This document shows, one piece after another, positions 25,731 to 34,539 of a DNA stretch of 64,000 bases. The position numbers and the translations under genes are program-made. The DNA comes from Cystobacter ferrugineus (GTDB taxonomy: Bacteria; Myxococcota; Myxococcia; Myxococcales; Myxococcaceae): NCBI RefSeq assembly GCF_001887355.1, contig NZ_MPIN01000005.1:693504-757503 (forward strand). The letters run 5' to 3'. How positions within the stretch are numbered: position 1 is the first letter of the stretch; each line of letters begins with the position of its first letter. The notes under the pieces were generated by a model that saw only the letters and a list, made by a program, of their open reading frames with translations, was not told the DNA's origin and ran no database searches.

Positions 25731-26663
25731 CTACCAAAGAGAGGGGTTGGCGGGAGGCGCGTCCTCCAAGAAAGGCGTCACCATCGATTCGAGTACCTTC
25801 GCTTCCCCCGAGATCCCAATATGAGAGGTCGCGGGGAGGATCACCAACCGCGCCGCAGGAACCTTCGTGAGCATCCCAGTCGCGGCCGCCTCCTCATCGC
25901 CTCCGCCCCGCAGCTTGAACATCGCCACCGCATGTTCCAGCTTCACGCCATCCGCATCACCCACGATGACCATCGTCTTGGCTGAAATGGCGCGCATCTG
26001 AGCGTCGGTGATGTTCTGGTCGTTGATGTTCAACACCTTCATCTTCTCGATGTAGGCCTCGAACGCCTTGGGATCAGCCGTGTGCTTCTTGAACGCTGCT
26101 TCGACTGGAGAGCCTGCAAACACCTCGGCGCTCAGGCCCCCCATCGCCTTGATCACCTCAGGGTACCAACCGTCCTTACGATAGGTGGCGGACAGCGAGA
26201 CGAGCTTGTTGACGAGCGTGGGGTGACGCAACGCCAACTGCAGCGCCACCCCTCCACCTTGGGAGTAGCCCATCACATCCGCGCGCTCCACCTTCAGGGC
26301 CCGCAGCAATGCCGCAGCGTCATCGCCGAACTGCTCGTAAGACATCTTCCGCGACGTGTCCGCGGTTCGACCGTGGCCCTGTTGATCAAAGACAATCACC
26401 GAGCGCTTCGCGGCGAAGGCCGCCACCCAGGGCTTCATTGAGTCGGTGGATAGGAAAGCCCCAGGAATCAACAGCAACGGAGCCGTCTTGGACTTGCCCA
26501 GCTCTCCGTACACTTCGTAGTAGAGCTTCAAGCCGTTGATGGGCAGATGGCCACTGCGTGAAGGGCTCGGTCCTTGCGGCTTGGACGGTGGAGGCGACGA
26601 CTCCGCAGCCCACGCCGTCACCCCCATGGCAACAAGTCCCATCACCACCATTCGTCGAAACAT
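25731..26663 (-). CDS. Exported alpha/beta hydrolase
   Basis: 310 residues with a signal peptide (MVVMGLVAMGVTAWAAES). The alpha/beta-hydrolase triad is readable: nucleophile Ser134 in GYSQGG, Asp236 or Asp238 in IVGDADGV, and His281 in ATSHIG. The oxyanion-hole strand LLLIPGAF and DQQGHGRT are also typical of the lipase/esterase/haloperoxidase-like group. It should hydrolyse an ester or a similar bond outside the cytoplasm; the substrate is unknown. Codon use is somewhat less GC3-biased than in neighbouring core genes, and the gene lies between two 33-nt direct repeats, hinting at acquisition (inference). Confidence 0.88.
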   Translation of the reverse strand: MFRRMVVMGLVAMGVTAWAAESSPPPSKPQGPSPSRSGHLPINGLKLYYEVYGELGKSKTAPLLLIPGAFLSTDSMKPWVAAFAAKRSVIVFDQQGHGRTADTSRKMSYEQFGDDAAALLRALKVERADVMGYSQGGGVALQLALRHPTLVNKLVSLSATYRKDGWYPEVIKAMGGLSAEVFAGSPVEAAFKKHTADPKAFEAYIEKMKVLNINDQNITDAQMRAISAKTMVIVGDADGVKLEHAVAMFKLRGGGDEEAAATGMLTKVPAARLVILPATSHIGISGEAKVLESMVTPFLEDAPPANPSLW

Positions 26664-27042
26664 CCGGCTGGCCTCCTCGAAAGAGAGAGCACCGCTTATG
26701 CCCCAGCAGACACGGAGCGTCGACGACTCACTTCTGCGATGTAGAGCACCTCACATCGTTAACGCGAAGCCCAGTTGAGCCGAGAGTGTGTCAAAGGTTT
26801 CGAAACGGGGGACTTGAGCGGCGTCCCAGCCAGGAAGTGAACGAGGTGGTGGGCGGCGTGCTGGCGCGAGCCGTCCAGCAGAGCGCCGGCACCGTCCGAC
26901 TGGTGGAGAGGCGCGCCGAGTGGCCGGGGCTCACGTCACGAGGACGTCACGGACGTCACGACTCGACGCGGATTCCAAGCCATGCCATTTTCCAGGCGCA
27001 CGCGAGTCCAGCGTGCACGGCCGCGCCCAGGAGGAGGTCGCG
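26664..27042. other. Intergenic region with the second IS-like repeat copy
   Basis: A 379-nt gap between the divergent hydrolase and methyltransferase genes. It holds repeat copy 2 at 26788-26820. The stretch 26821-26990 keeps an open frame with a plausible residue pattern (EVNEVVGGVLARAVQQ), which may be a relic of a lost gene, but no family was recognised. Confidence 0.45.
26788..26820 (+). repeat. 33-nt direct repeat, copy 2
   Basis: Begins GTGTCAAAGGTTTCGAAACG and ends GGGGGACTTGAGCG; differs from copy 1 (25411-25443) at two positions and has the same orientation. The copies lie 1377 nt apart. Flanking bases beyond the repeat do not match apart from a short AGAG just upstream. Confidence 0.85.
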
Positions 27043-27768
27043 ATGCGTTTCTTGAAGAAGCTGCTTTTCGATCAGAGTGACAGCGCGCTCTCCCGGAACC
27101 TGCGGCGGAAGCGCTTCGGGCTCTTCCGCTCGCTGCTGGATTCACTCCCGCGGCCGCTCCGCATCCTGGATGTCGGCGGCACCCAGAGCTTCTGGGAGGA
27201 GCTGGGTTTCTCCGAGAAGGAACAGATCGAGTTCGTCATCTTCAACGTCAGTCCAAGCCGGATCACGCGCCCGAACTTCACCGCCAGGGTGGGCGACGCA
27301 CGGGACATGCACGAGTTCCGGGACGGCCAGTTCGACGTCGTCTTCTCGAACTCGGTCATCGAGCACGTGGGCTCGTTCGAGGATCAGCGGCGCATGGCGA
27401 ACGAGGTGCGGCGCGTTGGCCGGCGCTACTTCGTGCAGACGCCGAATCGTGGCTTCCCGATGGAGCCACACTTCATGGTCCCGTTCTTCCAATTCATGCC
27501 CACCGAGGCCAAGATCTTCCTGGCCATGCATTTCGACCTGGGCTGGACGAAGAAACGCGCGACCGTGCAGGAGGCCCGGGAACTGGTGGAGTCGATCCGG
27601 TTGCTCACGGAACCGCAGATGCGGCAGCTCTTCCCGAGCGCCACCATGCAGAAGGAGGAGTTCCTCGGCCTGACGAAGTCGTTCATCGTCTACGAGGGGT
27701 GGGAGCGGGAGATGGACGCGGTCTTCGGAGCCACGCCCCCCGGCCGCTCCCTACGGACAGCACCCTGA
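27043..27768 (+). CDS. Class I methyltransferase-domain protein
   Basis: 241 residues from ATG 27043, fixed by a strong AGGAGGT at 27032-27038. Motif I is RILDVGGTQSFWEELGF, followed by VGDARDMHEFRDGQFDVVFSNSVIEHV (post-I and motif II region), which is diagnostic of Methyltransf_11-type enzymes; YFVQTPNRGFPMEPH is typical of those acting near sugar or lipid substrates. An N-terminal basic helix (LSRNLRRKRFGLFRSLL) precedes the Rossmann fold. The substrate is unknown. It ends close to a strong hairpin at 27787. Confidence 0.86.
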   Translation: MRFLKKLLFDQSDSALSRNLRRKRFGLFRSLLDSLPRPLRILDVGGTQSFWEELGFSEKEQIEFVIFNVSPSRITRPNFTARVGDARDMHEFRDGQFDVVFSNSVIEHVGSFEDQRRMANEVRRVGRRYFVQTPNRGFPMEPHFMVPFFQFMPTEAKIFLAMHFDLGWTKKRATVQEARELVESIRLLTEPQMRQLFPSATMQKEEFLGLTKSFIVYEGWEREMDAVFGATPPGRSLRTAP

Positions 27769-27786
27769 CGGTGGGTTCGAGTCCCG

Positions 27787-27813
27787 CCAGGCCGCCAAAG
27801 GCTGGCGGCCTGG
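27787..27813. terminator. Strong stem-loop between convergent genes
   Basis: A 10-bp perfect stem (CCAGGCCGCC with GGCGGCCTGG) and 7-nt loop AAAGGCT lie 18 nt after the methyltransferase stop and 51 nt beyond the stop of the ATP-grasp gene. No T-run follows, but the stem is among the strongest in the window. Confidence 0.6.
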
Positions 27814-27864
27814 TCCCTTCCTTGCCGTGGAGGCGGCGGGAGGCGAACCCGCCGCCGGAGGCGG

Positions 27865-30051
27865 TCAGGCCTTCATCTCCATGCGGGGGGCGGCCTCACT
27901 GGAGGAGCCCCCTCCCCCACTCCCGTTCCCGGTGGACTTGTCCTCGGACGGAGAGGCCTTCTCCTGGGCGGCCTTCTCCAGCGCCAGCTTCATCAGGGCG
28001 CTCTCGTCCGCGGCGCGCCGCGCCTCGCGCTCCTTGTAGCGGCGGATGGCCGGGGCCATGATCTCCCCGATGAGCCCCCGGTAGTCCATGCCCGCCCCCT
28101 GGGCGATGAGCACCAGGTCGCTCCACCCCGGCGTCAGGCCCGGCAGCGGGTTGCACTCGATGAAATACAGCCGGCCCTTGTCGTCCATGCGGAAGTCGAT
28201 GCGCGCCACGTCCCGGCACCCCAGCGCCATGAACGAGCCGCGCGCCGCCGTGCGCAGCTTCTCCAGCAACGCGGGCTCCAGCTTCGCCGGCGCGTCGTAG
28301 CGGATGCGATCGTTCCAATCCAGCTTGTGCTGGAAGCTGTAGATGGGGTTCTTCTCCGCCTTGTCCAGGAAGACGATCTCCATGGGCGGCAGCACGCGCG
28401 GGCGCCGCTCGCCGAGCAGGCCCACCGTGAACTCGCGTCCCCCGATGTACTCCTCGATGAGCGCGGGCTGCTGGTACTTGGTGACGATCTCCTTGACCAC
28501 CTCGCGCAGCTCCGCCTCGTTGCCGCACACGCTCTTGCTCACCACGCCCTTGGAGGAGCCCTCCGCCACCGGCTTCACGATGAGCGGGAAGGAGGTGAAC
28601 TCCTTGTTGAGCCGCTCCTTGCCCGTGTGCATGAGCTGGAAGATGGGCGTGTGGATGCCCGCCTGACGGACGATCTTCTTCGCCAGCGCCTTGTCCAACG
28701 CGATGGAGAGCGTGGCCGGATCGCTGCCCGTGTAGGGGATGTCCAACAGCTCCAGCATCGCGGGCACCTGGCTCTCGCGGTTGCGGCCCTTGAAGCCCTC
28801 GGCGATGTTGAAGACGATGTCCAACGGCGTGCTCGCGAGCACGCTGGGCAGCTCCGCCGTGGCCTCCAGGTCCACCACCTCGTGGCCCCATGAGGCGATG
28901 GCCTCGCGGATGGCCTGCAGCGTGGTGGGCGAGTCGTACTCGGCCTCGCTGTCCTCGGTGGCCCCAGGCTCGGCCGTGGGCTTCACGCGCTTGACGTTGT
29001 AGGTGAAACCCACGCGCAAGGGGCCCGTCTTGCGCGCGGGCTTGCCCTGGCGCCGGCCGTCCTTGATCTTGTAGCGCCGCCCCGCGCTCTGGATGATGGC
29101 GTTGACGACGCCGTCCAGGTGCACGCCCTCCAGCGCCGCCGAGGCGTAGATGCCCGCGCCCTGCTCCAGGCTCGGCAGTGCGTTGAGCTCCAGGAAGTAC
29201 GGCACGCCCGCGTCGCTCAACCGGAAGTCGATGCGCCCCAGGTCCCGGCAGTCGAGCACCGCGATGATCTTCTTGGACACCGTGCGCAGCTCCTCGACGA
29301 TCTTCACCGGGAGCCGGGCCGGGGCGCGCACCTTGACGGCGCTCTCGCGCTTCGTCTTCAACTCGTAGTCGTAGATGTCGTACTTGCGCCCGGCGATGGC
29401 GGCCGGATCGATGTCGTACGACACCGGGCTGAGCACGCCGTCATGGTCGTTCTGCACCGCCGCCAGGTACGGCACGGTGATGTCGGTGCCCCGGATGAAC
29501 TCCTCCACCAGCACGCCATTGGGATAGCGCGAGAGCGCGTGGGCCACCTTCGTCCGGGCCTCCTCGACGGTCTCGGCCACCGAGTCCTGGGTGATGCCCT
29601 TGGAGGAGCCCTCGAAGTTGGGCTTGATGATGACGGGAAAGCGCAGCTCCTCGACCTTCAGCTCGTTGAGGTGCTCGACGAACTGCCAGCCCGGGGTGCG
29701 GATGCCGTGCTTGCTGAGCACCAGCTTGGTGAGCTGCTTGTCCAGGGTGATGGCCAGCGCGTAGGCATCCGAGCCCGTGTAGGCGAAGCCCAGCTCCTCG
29801 AAGAGCGCGGGATAGAAAGCCTCACGGAAGCGGCCCCGGCGGCCCTCGGCGATGTTGAAGATGAGATCCGGACTGTAGGCCTCCAGGCGAGCCACGGTGC
29901 GCGAGGCGGGTCCGCTCACCTCGAAGCGCTCCAGCCGGTGGCCGAGCCGCTCGATGGCCGCGGCCAGCGTGTTCACCGTCTCCTGGGAGTCGAACTCCGC
30001 CTCTTCTTCCGAGTCGGACAGCTTGAGGTTGTACGTCAGCGCGATGCGCAC
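27865..30051 (-). CDS. Tandem double ATP-grasp ligase (D-Ala-D-Ala ligase-like)
   Basis: 728 residues from GTG 30051 (AAGGGG upstream). It contains two complete D-alanine-D-alanine-ligase-like ATP-grasp units: one at about 1-345 (FNIAEGRRGR, YTGSDAYALAITLDK, FPVIIKPNFEGSSKGI, RIDFRLSD...FLELNALPSL) and one at about 360-690 (FNIAEGFKGRNRE, YTGSDPATLSIALDK, FPLIVKPVAEGSSKGV, RIDFRMDD...FIECNPLPGL). Both keep the ATP lysines, the metal-binding D/E...N set and the Gly-rich loop, so both look active. The C-terminus is a low-complexity Ser/Gly tail. It could join two amino acids or peptides in sequence; the substrate is unknown. Its start overlaps the RDD gene by 16 nt. Confidence 0.88.
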   Translation of the reverse strand: MRIALTYNLKLSDSEEEAEFDSQETVNTLAAAIERLGHRLERFEVSGPASRTVARLEAYSPDLIFNIAEGRRGRFREAFYPALFEELGFAYTGSDAYALAITLDKQLTKLVLSKHGIRTPGWQFVEHLNELKVEELRFPVIIKPNFEGSSKGITQDSVAETVEEARTKVAHALSRYPNGVLVEEFIRGTDITVPYLAAVQNDHDGVLSPVSYDIDPAAIAGRKYDIYDYELKTKRESAVKVRAPARLPVKIVEELRTVSKKIIAVLDCRDLGRIDFRLSDAGVPYFLELNALPSLEQGAGIYASAALEGVHLDGVVNAIIQSAGRRYKIKDGRRQGKPARKTGPLRVGFTYNVKRVKPTAEPGATEDSEAEYDSPTTLQAIREAIASWGHEVVDLEATAELPSVLASTPLDIVFNIAEGFKGRNRESQVPAMLELLDIPYTGSDPATLSIALDKALAKKIVRQAGIHTPIFQLMHTGKERLNKEFTSFPLIVKPVAEGSSKGVVSKSVCGNEAELREVVKEIVTKYQQPALIEEYIGGREFTVGLLGERRPRVLPPMEIVFLDKAEKNPIYSFQHKLDWNDRIRYDAPAKLEPALLEKLRTAARGSFMALGCRDVARIDFRMDDKGRLYFIECNPLPGLTPGWSDLVLIAQGAGMDYRGLIGEIMAPAIRRYKEREARRAADESALMKLALEKAAQEKASPSEDKSTGNGSGGGGSSSEAAPRMEMKA

Positions 30052-30668
30052 GGCTTTCCCCTTGTGGACTTCTGAAATGAGCGGCCCCGACGCACCCGGG
30101 CCGCGGAAAGGAAACGGCCCGGGACGCGCGCGGGCGTCACGGGCGAACGAGCGGCGGTGGTGGCTCCGGCGACGACCTTGCCGTCCACCACCTGGGTCTG
30201 GGCCCACGTATCTCCGAGCCTCCAGCCCAGCGGATCCCTCACCACGCGCAGGGCCTCCACGCCGCCAATGACGACGAGCCCGGCGAGGAAGGCCACGCGG
30301 CCCAGGGGCTCGGGCATCATCCCGAGCAGGACGATGAGGGCCAGGGGCGCGTTGCGCAAGGTGCTGTCACGGTGGCGCGCGGCCGAGCGCGTGGGCAGGT
30401 GCATGACCTTCACGCCGAAGATGCGCTTGCCCACGCTCTGGCCCTGGAGCATGCCGTCGGCCAGGAGCAGGAAGAGCAGCGCCAGCACACTGCCCGCGCC
30501 ACCGCCCACCACGTAGAAGCCCCAGGCCACGAGCACGTCCACCAGGCGCGCCCCCAGCCGCAGCCACAGCGAGGCCTTGGGATAGGGCGAGCCGGCGGCC
30601 TCCTTCTCGTCCACCACGCGCAGGCCATGGCGGCGCGAGGAGGCGTACAACTCCGGGGCAGCACTCAC
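30036..30668 (-). CDS. RDD-family membrane protein
   Basis: 210 residues from a GTG that overlaps the upstream stop (GTGA). The RDD signature is seen as LRLGARLVDVLVAW at the first membrane helix, with the usual GQSVGKRIFGVKV before the second helix pair; about four hydrophobic segments lie between 35 and 145. RDD proteins are small inner-membrane proteins, some implicated in ion transport, mostly of unknown role. The C-terminal 60 residues are basic and look cytoplasmic. The gene is sandwiched in a coupled cluster: DUF4177 protein, RDD protein, double ATP-grasp ligase. Confidence 0.87.
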   Translation of the reverse strand: MSAAPELYASSRRHGLRVVDEKEAAGSPYPKASLWLRLGARLVDVLVAWGFYVVGGGAGSVLALLFLLLADGMLQGQSVGKRIFGVKVMHLPTRSAARHRDSTLRNAPLALIVLLGMMPEPLGRVAFLAGLVVIGGVEALRVVRDPLGWRLGDTWAQTQVVDGKVVAGATTAARSPVTPARVPGRFLSAARVRRGRSFQKSTRGKPCASR

Positions 30669-31207
30669 TCGTCGGGCTCCAGGATGAGGCCCCGCTCGGG
30701 GCGCTCCGGCTCGTCCAGGCCCGCGAGCTGCGCGAGCCGCTCGTGCGCGCTCACCATGCCCGGGGGCCGCGAGTAGACATACTCGGAGGAGGACGCGGCG
30801 GCGTTGCCGGTGAAGTCCGGCGAGGCCACCAGCCGCGCGGAAGGAGAGCCCGTCTCGGCCATCTCGCGCAGGCGGCCGCGCGCGGCCTCCACGTCATGCG
30901 CCGCGGGCGCTCCCTCGCGGGTGAAGAAGACGAACGCCATGGCGGGCCGCTTGGAGGACTCGCGCATGGCGAACTGCACGCCGTCCAGGTTCCACCCCTG
31001 GGCGCTCCACTCATTCACGGTGCGCTCCAGCGTGCCCTCGTCGACCGTGGACAGCTCGACGACCTTGTACTGCAGGGCACGCACGGGAGCAGGGGCGACG
31101 GCGGCACGCGCGGCCCCGGGACGCTTGCCCGCGCGCGCGGCGCGCCGGGGTGCCGGGGGGAGTGCCGCCTTGCGGGACGGGGGCCGTTTCTTCTTGCGGG
31201 GGGCCAT
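30665..31207 (-). CDS. DUF4177 domain protein with basic N-terminal tail
   Basis: 180 residues from ATG 31207, chosen because it lies just after hemB rather than inside it. A strongly basic tail (APRKKKRPPSRKAALPP) is followed by a DUF4177 core at about 45-100 (YKVVELSTVDEGTLERTVNEW, then WNLDGVQFAM and AFVFFTRE), a small alpha/beta domain of unknown function. The remaining half is Ala/Glu-rich. The stop overlaps the RDD start by 4 nt, so the two are translationally coupled. The basic tail could bind nucleic acid (inference). Confidence 0.75.
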   Translation of the reverse strand: MAPRKKKRPPSRKAALPPAPRRAARAGKRPGAARAAVAPAPVRALQYKVVELSTVDEGTLERTVNEWSAQGWNLDGVQFAMRESSKRPAMAFVFFTREGAPAAHDVEAARGRLREMAETGSPSARLVASPDFTGNAAASSSEYVYSRPPGMVSAHERLAQLAGLDEPERPERGLILEPDE

Positions 31208-31281
31208 GGCCAGTTCCGGATCTTTGCCCTCAGGTGGGGGGGTGAACGCAAGCCCCCGTGAGAGCGTTTGCGCGTGGGACG

Positions 31282-32253
31282 TCAGCCGAGCAACTTCGAC
31301 GCCTCGAGCGCGTGGTAGGTGATGATCTGCTCGGCGCCGGCACGCTTGATGGAGGTGAGAATCTCCAACATCAGCCGATCCCCGTCGATCCACCCGTTCT
31401 GGGCGGCGGCCTTCACCATGGAGTACTCGCCGGACACGTTGTAGGCCACCACGGGCACATCCACGCGATCACGCACCACGCGGATGATGTCCAGGTAGGA
31501 CAGCGCGGGCTTGACCATGACCATGTCCGCGCCCTCCTCCAGGTCCAGGTCCACCTCGCGCAGGGCCTCGCGCACGTTGCCGGGATCCATCTGGTAGCCG
31601 CGGCGATCGCCGAACTGGGGCGTGCTCTGGGCGGCCTCGCGGAAGGGCCCGTAGAAGCCCGAGGCGTACTTGGCGGCGTAGGCCATGATGGGCACGTCGG
31701 TGAGGCTCACCTCGTCGAGCGCCGAGCGGATGGCGGCCACACGCCCATCCATCATGTCCGAGGGGGCGATGATGTCCGCGCCCGCCTGGGCGCACGTGAC
31801 GGCCATTTGCGCGAGCAGGGGCAGCGTGTCGTCGTTGAGGACATGGCCGCCCTCGATGACGCCACAGTGACCGTGGTCCGTGTACTCGCACAGGCACACG
31901 TCCACGATGACGATCAGCTCCGGCAGGGCGTTCTTGAGCTCGCGCACGGCGCGCTGGACGATGCCCTCGCGCGCGTAGGCCTGCGAACCCCGGGCGTCCT
32001 TGTGGTCGGGGATGCCGAAGAGGATCACCGACTTGACGCCCAGCGCGTAGGCCTGACGGGCCTCGGCGAGCGCATGCTCGAGCGACAGGTTGAAGATGCC
32101 CGGCATGGAAGCGATGGGCCGGCGCACGTCCCGCCCCTCCACGACGAAGAGCGGGTAGATGAAGTTGGAGGGCGCGAGCGTCGTCTCGCGCACCATCTCA
32201 CGAAGGGCCGAGGTGCGGCGCAGCCGGCGGGGGCGATGGATCGGAAAGGCCAT
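31282..32253 (-). CDS. hemB: Delta-aminolevulinic acid dehydratase (porphobilinogen synthase)
   Basis: 323 residues, the standard size. It condenses two 5-aminolevulinate molecules to porphobilinogen in tetrapyrrole (heme) synthesis. The Schiff-base lysines are Lys195 ([15 protein letters not shown]) and Lys248 ([11 protein letters not shown]). The Zn site is the cysteine type, with Cys120, Cys122 and Cys130 in [14 protein letters not shown]. Cytoplasmic octamer in family members. The DUF4177 gene follows 74 nt downstream and may share its transcript. Confidence 0.98.
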   Translation of the reverse strand: MAFPIHRPRRLRRTSALREMVRETTLAPSNFIYPLFVVEGRDVRRPIASMPGIFNLSLEHALAEARQAYALGVKSVILFGIPDHKDARGSQAYAREGIVQRAVRELKNALPELIVIVDVCLCEYTDHGHCGVIEGGHVLNDDTLPLLAQMAVTCAQAGADIIAPSDMMDGRVAAIRSALDEVSLTDVPIMAYAAKYASGFYGPFREAAQSTPQFGDRRGYQMDPGNVREALREVDLDLEEGADMVMVKPALSYLDIIRVVRDRVDVPVVAYNVSGEYSMVKAAAQNGWIDGDRLMLEILTSIKRAGAEQIITYHALEASKLLG

Positions 32254-32322
32254 GGGGCGACGGTATAAACCGTCGGCGGCCCGCGAAAAGAATTGTCCTT
32301 GGGGCTGCCCGGCTCGGGCTGG

Positions 32323-32547
32323 CTAGACAGCGGCCAGGCGCCAGCCGATCCCCGGCTGTCCGTACTCCCGGGCCTGGCGCGCGGCGCGGCGCTCGGCGAG
32401 GTCCGCCTCGTGGAGTGCACGGGCATAGCGCGTCCGGGCCGCCTCGGTGTTGGCCCGCAGCTCCCGCTCGGCCGCGGCCAGTTCGCGGCGGGCCGCGCGC
32501 AGTTCCTGCTCTTCCTGCTCCATCCAATCGCTCATGAACATGGTCAT
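32323..32547 (-). CDS. Small coiled-coil protein
   Basis: 74 residues from ATG 32547, supported by AGGAGG 4 nt upstream. After MTMFMSDWMEQEEQ the chain is a near-continuous heptad-like helix rich in Glu, Arg and Ala (LRAARRELAAAERELRA, then RYARALHEADLAERRAARQAREY). Family not recognised. It lies 69 nt upstream of hemB on the same strand and may be co-transcribed. Confidence 0.6.
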   Translation of the reverse strand: MTMFMSDWMEQEEQELRAARRELAAAERELRANTEAARTRYARALHEADLAERRAARQAREYGQPGIGWRLAAV

Positions 32548-32797
32548 GGTGCCTCCTGGTGGGCGAGACGTTGCACACTGCGCGCCATACCGCTTCGGCG
32601 TGCAACACCGCGAAAACACGAGGGCCGGTAGGACGGAGAGTCAGGGTCACCCCGAAATAAAGTGCGAACCGGAGTTTCCAGGGTGCGCAATTCATGCGCG
32701 CCCGCTCTCCCTCAAGCCAGACAGGGGCCTGGCGGCCCGCCCGCCCCGCGAGCGCCCGCGCGGAAATGCATCCCGGACTCTGGCGTAGAGTCTCCTC

Positions 32798-33706
32798 GTG
32801 ACGGCCATCGAAGTCGTGGGACTGCAGAAGACCTACCGGCGTGCGTTCCGCCCGGGTCATGAGGCGCTCCGGGGCGTGGATCTGCGCGTCCCCGTGGGTA
32901 GCGCGTTCGGGTTGATTGGACCGAATGGCGCGGGGAAGACGACGTTCATCAAGAGCATCCTGGGCATCGTGCAGCCCACGGCGGGCACGGTGCGGGTGTT
33001 GGGGGGCTCGCCGGAGGATCCCCGCATCCGCGCGCGCATCGGCTACCTGCCCGAGCGTTTGCACCTGCCCGGCTCCTGGAAGCCACACGCGTTCCTCTCC
33101 ACCGTGGCGCGGCTCAAGGGGCTGGAGCCGGAGCGGGCCGGAATCCCGCGTCTGCTCGAGCGCGTGGGGCTCGGGGACGCGCTGGAGCGGCGCATCGGCG
33201 GCTACTCCAAGGGCATGCGCCAGCGGCTGGGGCTCGCGGCGGCGCTGATGGGCGAGCCCGAGCTGCTCATCCTGGACGAGCCCACCGACGGCATCGATCC
33301 ACTGGGCCGGGTGGAGGTGCGGCGGCTGCTCCAGGAGGAGGTGCGGCGCGGCACCACGCTCTTCCTCAACTCGCACCTGCTCGCGGAGACCGAGCGGGTG
33401 TGTGATCGCGTGGCGATCCTCGCCCGCGGCCAGGTGCTGCGCGAGGGGCGGCTCGGGGAGCTGGCGTCGAACCAGAGCCGGTGGCTGGCGCGCTTCGAGC
33501 CGGGCGCGGACGCCGAGGCGCTCGCGCGCGCGGGCTTCACGGCGGCGGGACCCGAGGGGCGATACCTCGTGGAAGCAGCGGACGCGGCGGGGCTGAACGC
33601 GGCGTTGGACAAGGCGCGCGCCACGGGAGCGCTGCTGGTGGAGCTCAAGCGCGACGCACAGGATCTGGAGACGGTGTTGGCCTCGGCCATGGAGGTGGCG
33701 GCATGA
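32798..33706 (+). CDS. ABC transporter ATP-binding protein
   Basis: 302 residues from a GTG start. The full ABC set is present: Walker A GPNGAGKTT near 46, signature YSKGMRQRL near 136, Walker B LLILDEPTDGIDP near 158, and H-loop LNSHLLAETE near 193. The C-terminal 80 residues form the accessory domain seen in CcmA/NatA-type exporters. The gene overlaps the permease gene by 4 nt and that gene overlaps a third, so the three form one unit. The probable job is ATP-driven export or membrane-protein handling; the substrate is unknown. Confidence 0.95.
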   Translation: MTAIEVVGLQKTYRRAFRPGHEALRGVDLRVPVGSAFGLIGPNGAGKTTFIKSILGIVQPTAGTVRVLGGSPEDPRIRARIGYLPERLHLPGSWKPHAFLSTVARLKGLEPERAGIPRLLERVGLGDALERRIGGYSKGMRQRLGLAAALMGEPELLILDEPTDGIDPLGRVEVRRLLQEEVRRGTTLFLNSHLLAETERVCDRVAILARGQVLREGRLGELASNQSRWLARFEPGADAEALARAGFTAAGPEGRYLVEAADAAGLNAALDKARATGALLVELKRDAQDLETVLASAMEVAA

Positions 33707-34539
33707 GGGGCGTGGTGGGCATCGCGGGCTACGTGTTGCGCGAAGCGGCCTCGCGCAAGTTCATCCTCGCCTTCCTGCTGGGCGTCACGGGCGTGCTGGT
33801 GACCGTGGCGTTGAGCCTGCGCATCGAGGTGGTGGATGGGGCGCTGGCGGCCTCGCGGCTGTTCGGCAAGGTGGTGTCGCGAGACATCGTCGCGGTGGAC
33901 GTGGCCCTGCGGCCCGTGTTCATGGCGGCCGCGAGCCTCGTCTTCTATGGAGGCATCCTGTTCGGCATCGTGGCGTGCTCGGACTTCGCGCCGAGCCTGC
34001 TGTCGCCGGGCCGCGTCGAGCACCTGCTCGCCCTGCCCCTGCGCCGCTGGCATCTGCTCGCGGGAACCTTCCTGGGGGTGATGACGCTCGCGCTGGCCGG
34101 CTCGGTATATGGCTCGCTGGGGCTGGTGCTCATCTTCGGGGTGAAGACGGGCTACTGGACGGCGGGGCCGCTGATCGCCGCCCTGCTCGCGTGCGTGAGC
34201 TTCGCGGCGGTGTACGCGGTGATGCTGACGACGGCGACGCTGGTGCGCAGCCCCGCGCTGTGCGCGGCCATGGGCGGGCTCACGCTGGTGCTCGGGGTGG
34301 TGGCGGGCTACCGCGCGAACATCGCGCCCTTCATCGAGGAGGGGCCCATGCGCGCCGTCTTCCGGGGGGGGACGTTGGTGCTGCCGCGCCTGTCGGCGCT
34401 CGCCAGCGCGAGCATGGACCTGGCGGCCTCGGTGCCCCTGACGGTGGACTCGCTGGCGATGCTGCTCGCGGGGGTGTTCGTGTTCGGCCTGGGCGTGTTG
34501 ACCCTGGGCTTCTGGTGGTTCGAGGGGAAGGATTACTGA
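33703..34539 (+). CDS. ABC transporter permease
   Basis: 278 residues, starting at the ATG overlapping the ATPase stop (ATGA). About six hydrophobic helices are visible (FILAFLLGVTGVLVTVALSL, ASLVFYGGILFGIVAC, LALAGSVYGSLGLVLIFG, LIAALLACVSFAAVYAVML, AAMGGLTLVLGVVAG, MLLAGVFVFGLGVLTLGFWW), the arrangement of ABC-2-type permeases. Residues after helix 2 (LSPGRVEHLLALPLRRWHLL) match the coupling region of that family. It would form the membrane channel with the upstream ATPase. Confidence 0.9.
   Translation: MRGVVGIAGYVLREAASRKFILAFLLGVTGVLVTVALSLRIEVVDGALAASRLFGKVVSRDIVAVDVALRPVFMAAASLVFYGGILFGIVACSDFAPSLLSPGRVEHLLALPLRRWHLLAGTFLGVMTLALAGSVYGSLGLVLIFGVKTGYWTAGPLIAALLACVSFAAVYAVMLTTATLVRSPALCAAMGGLTLVLGVVAGYRANIAPFIEEGPMRAVFRGGTLVLPRLSALASASMDLAASVPLTVDSLAMLLAGVFVFGLGVLTLGFWWFEGKDY

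Noticed and set aside
27700..27800. Complete tRNA gene
   Set aside because: Only the T-arm-like part matches; there is no anticodon arm or matching 5' acceptor stem.
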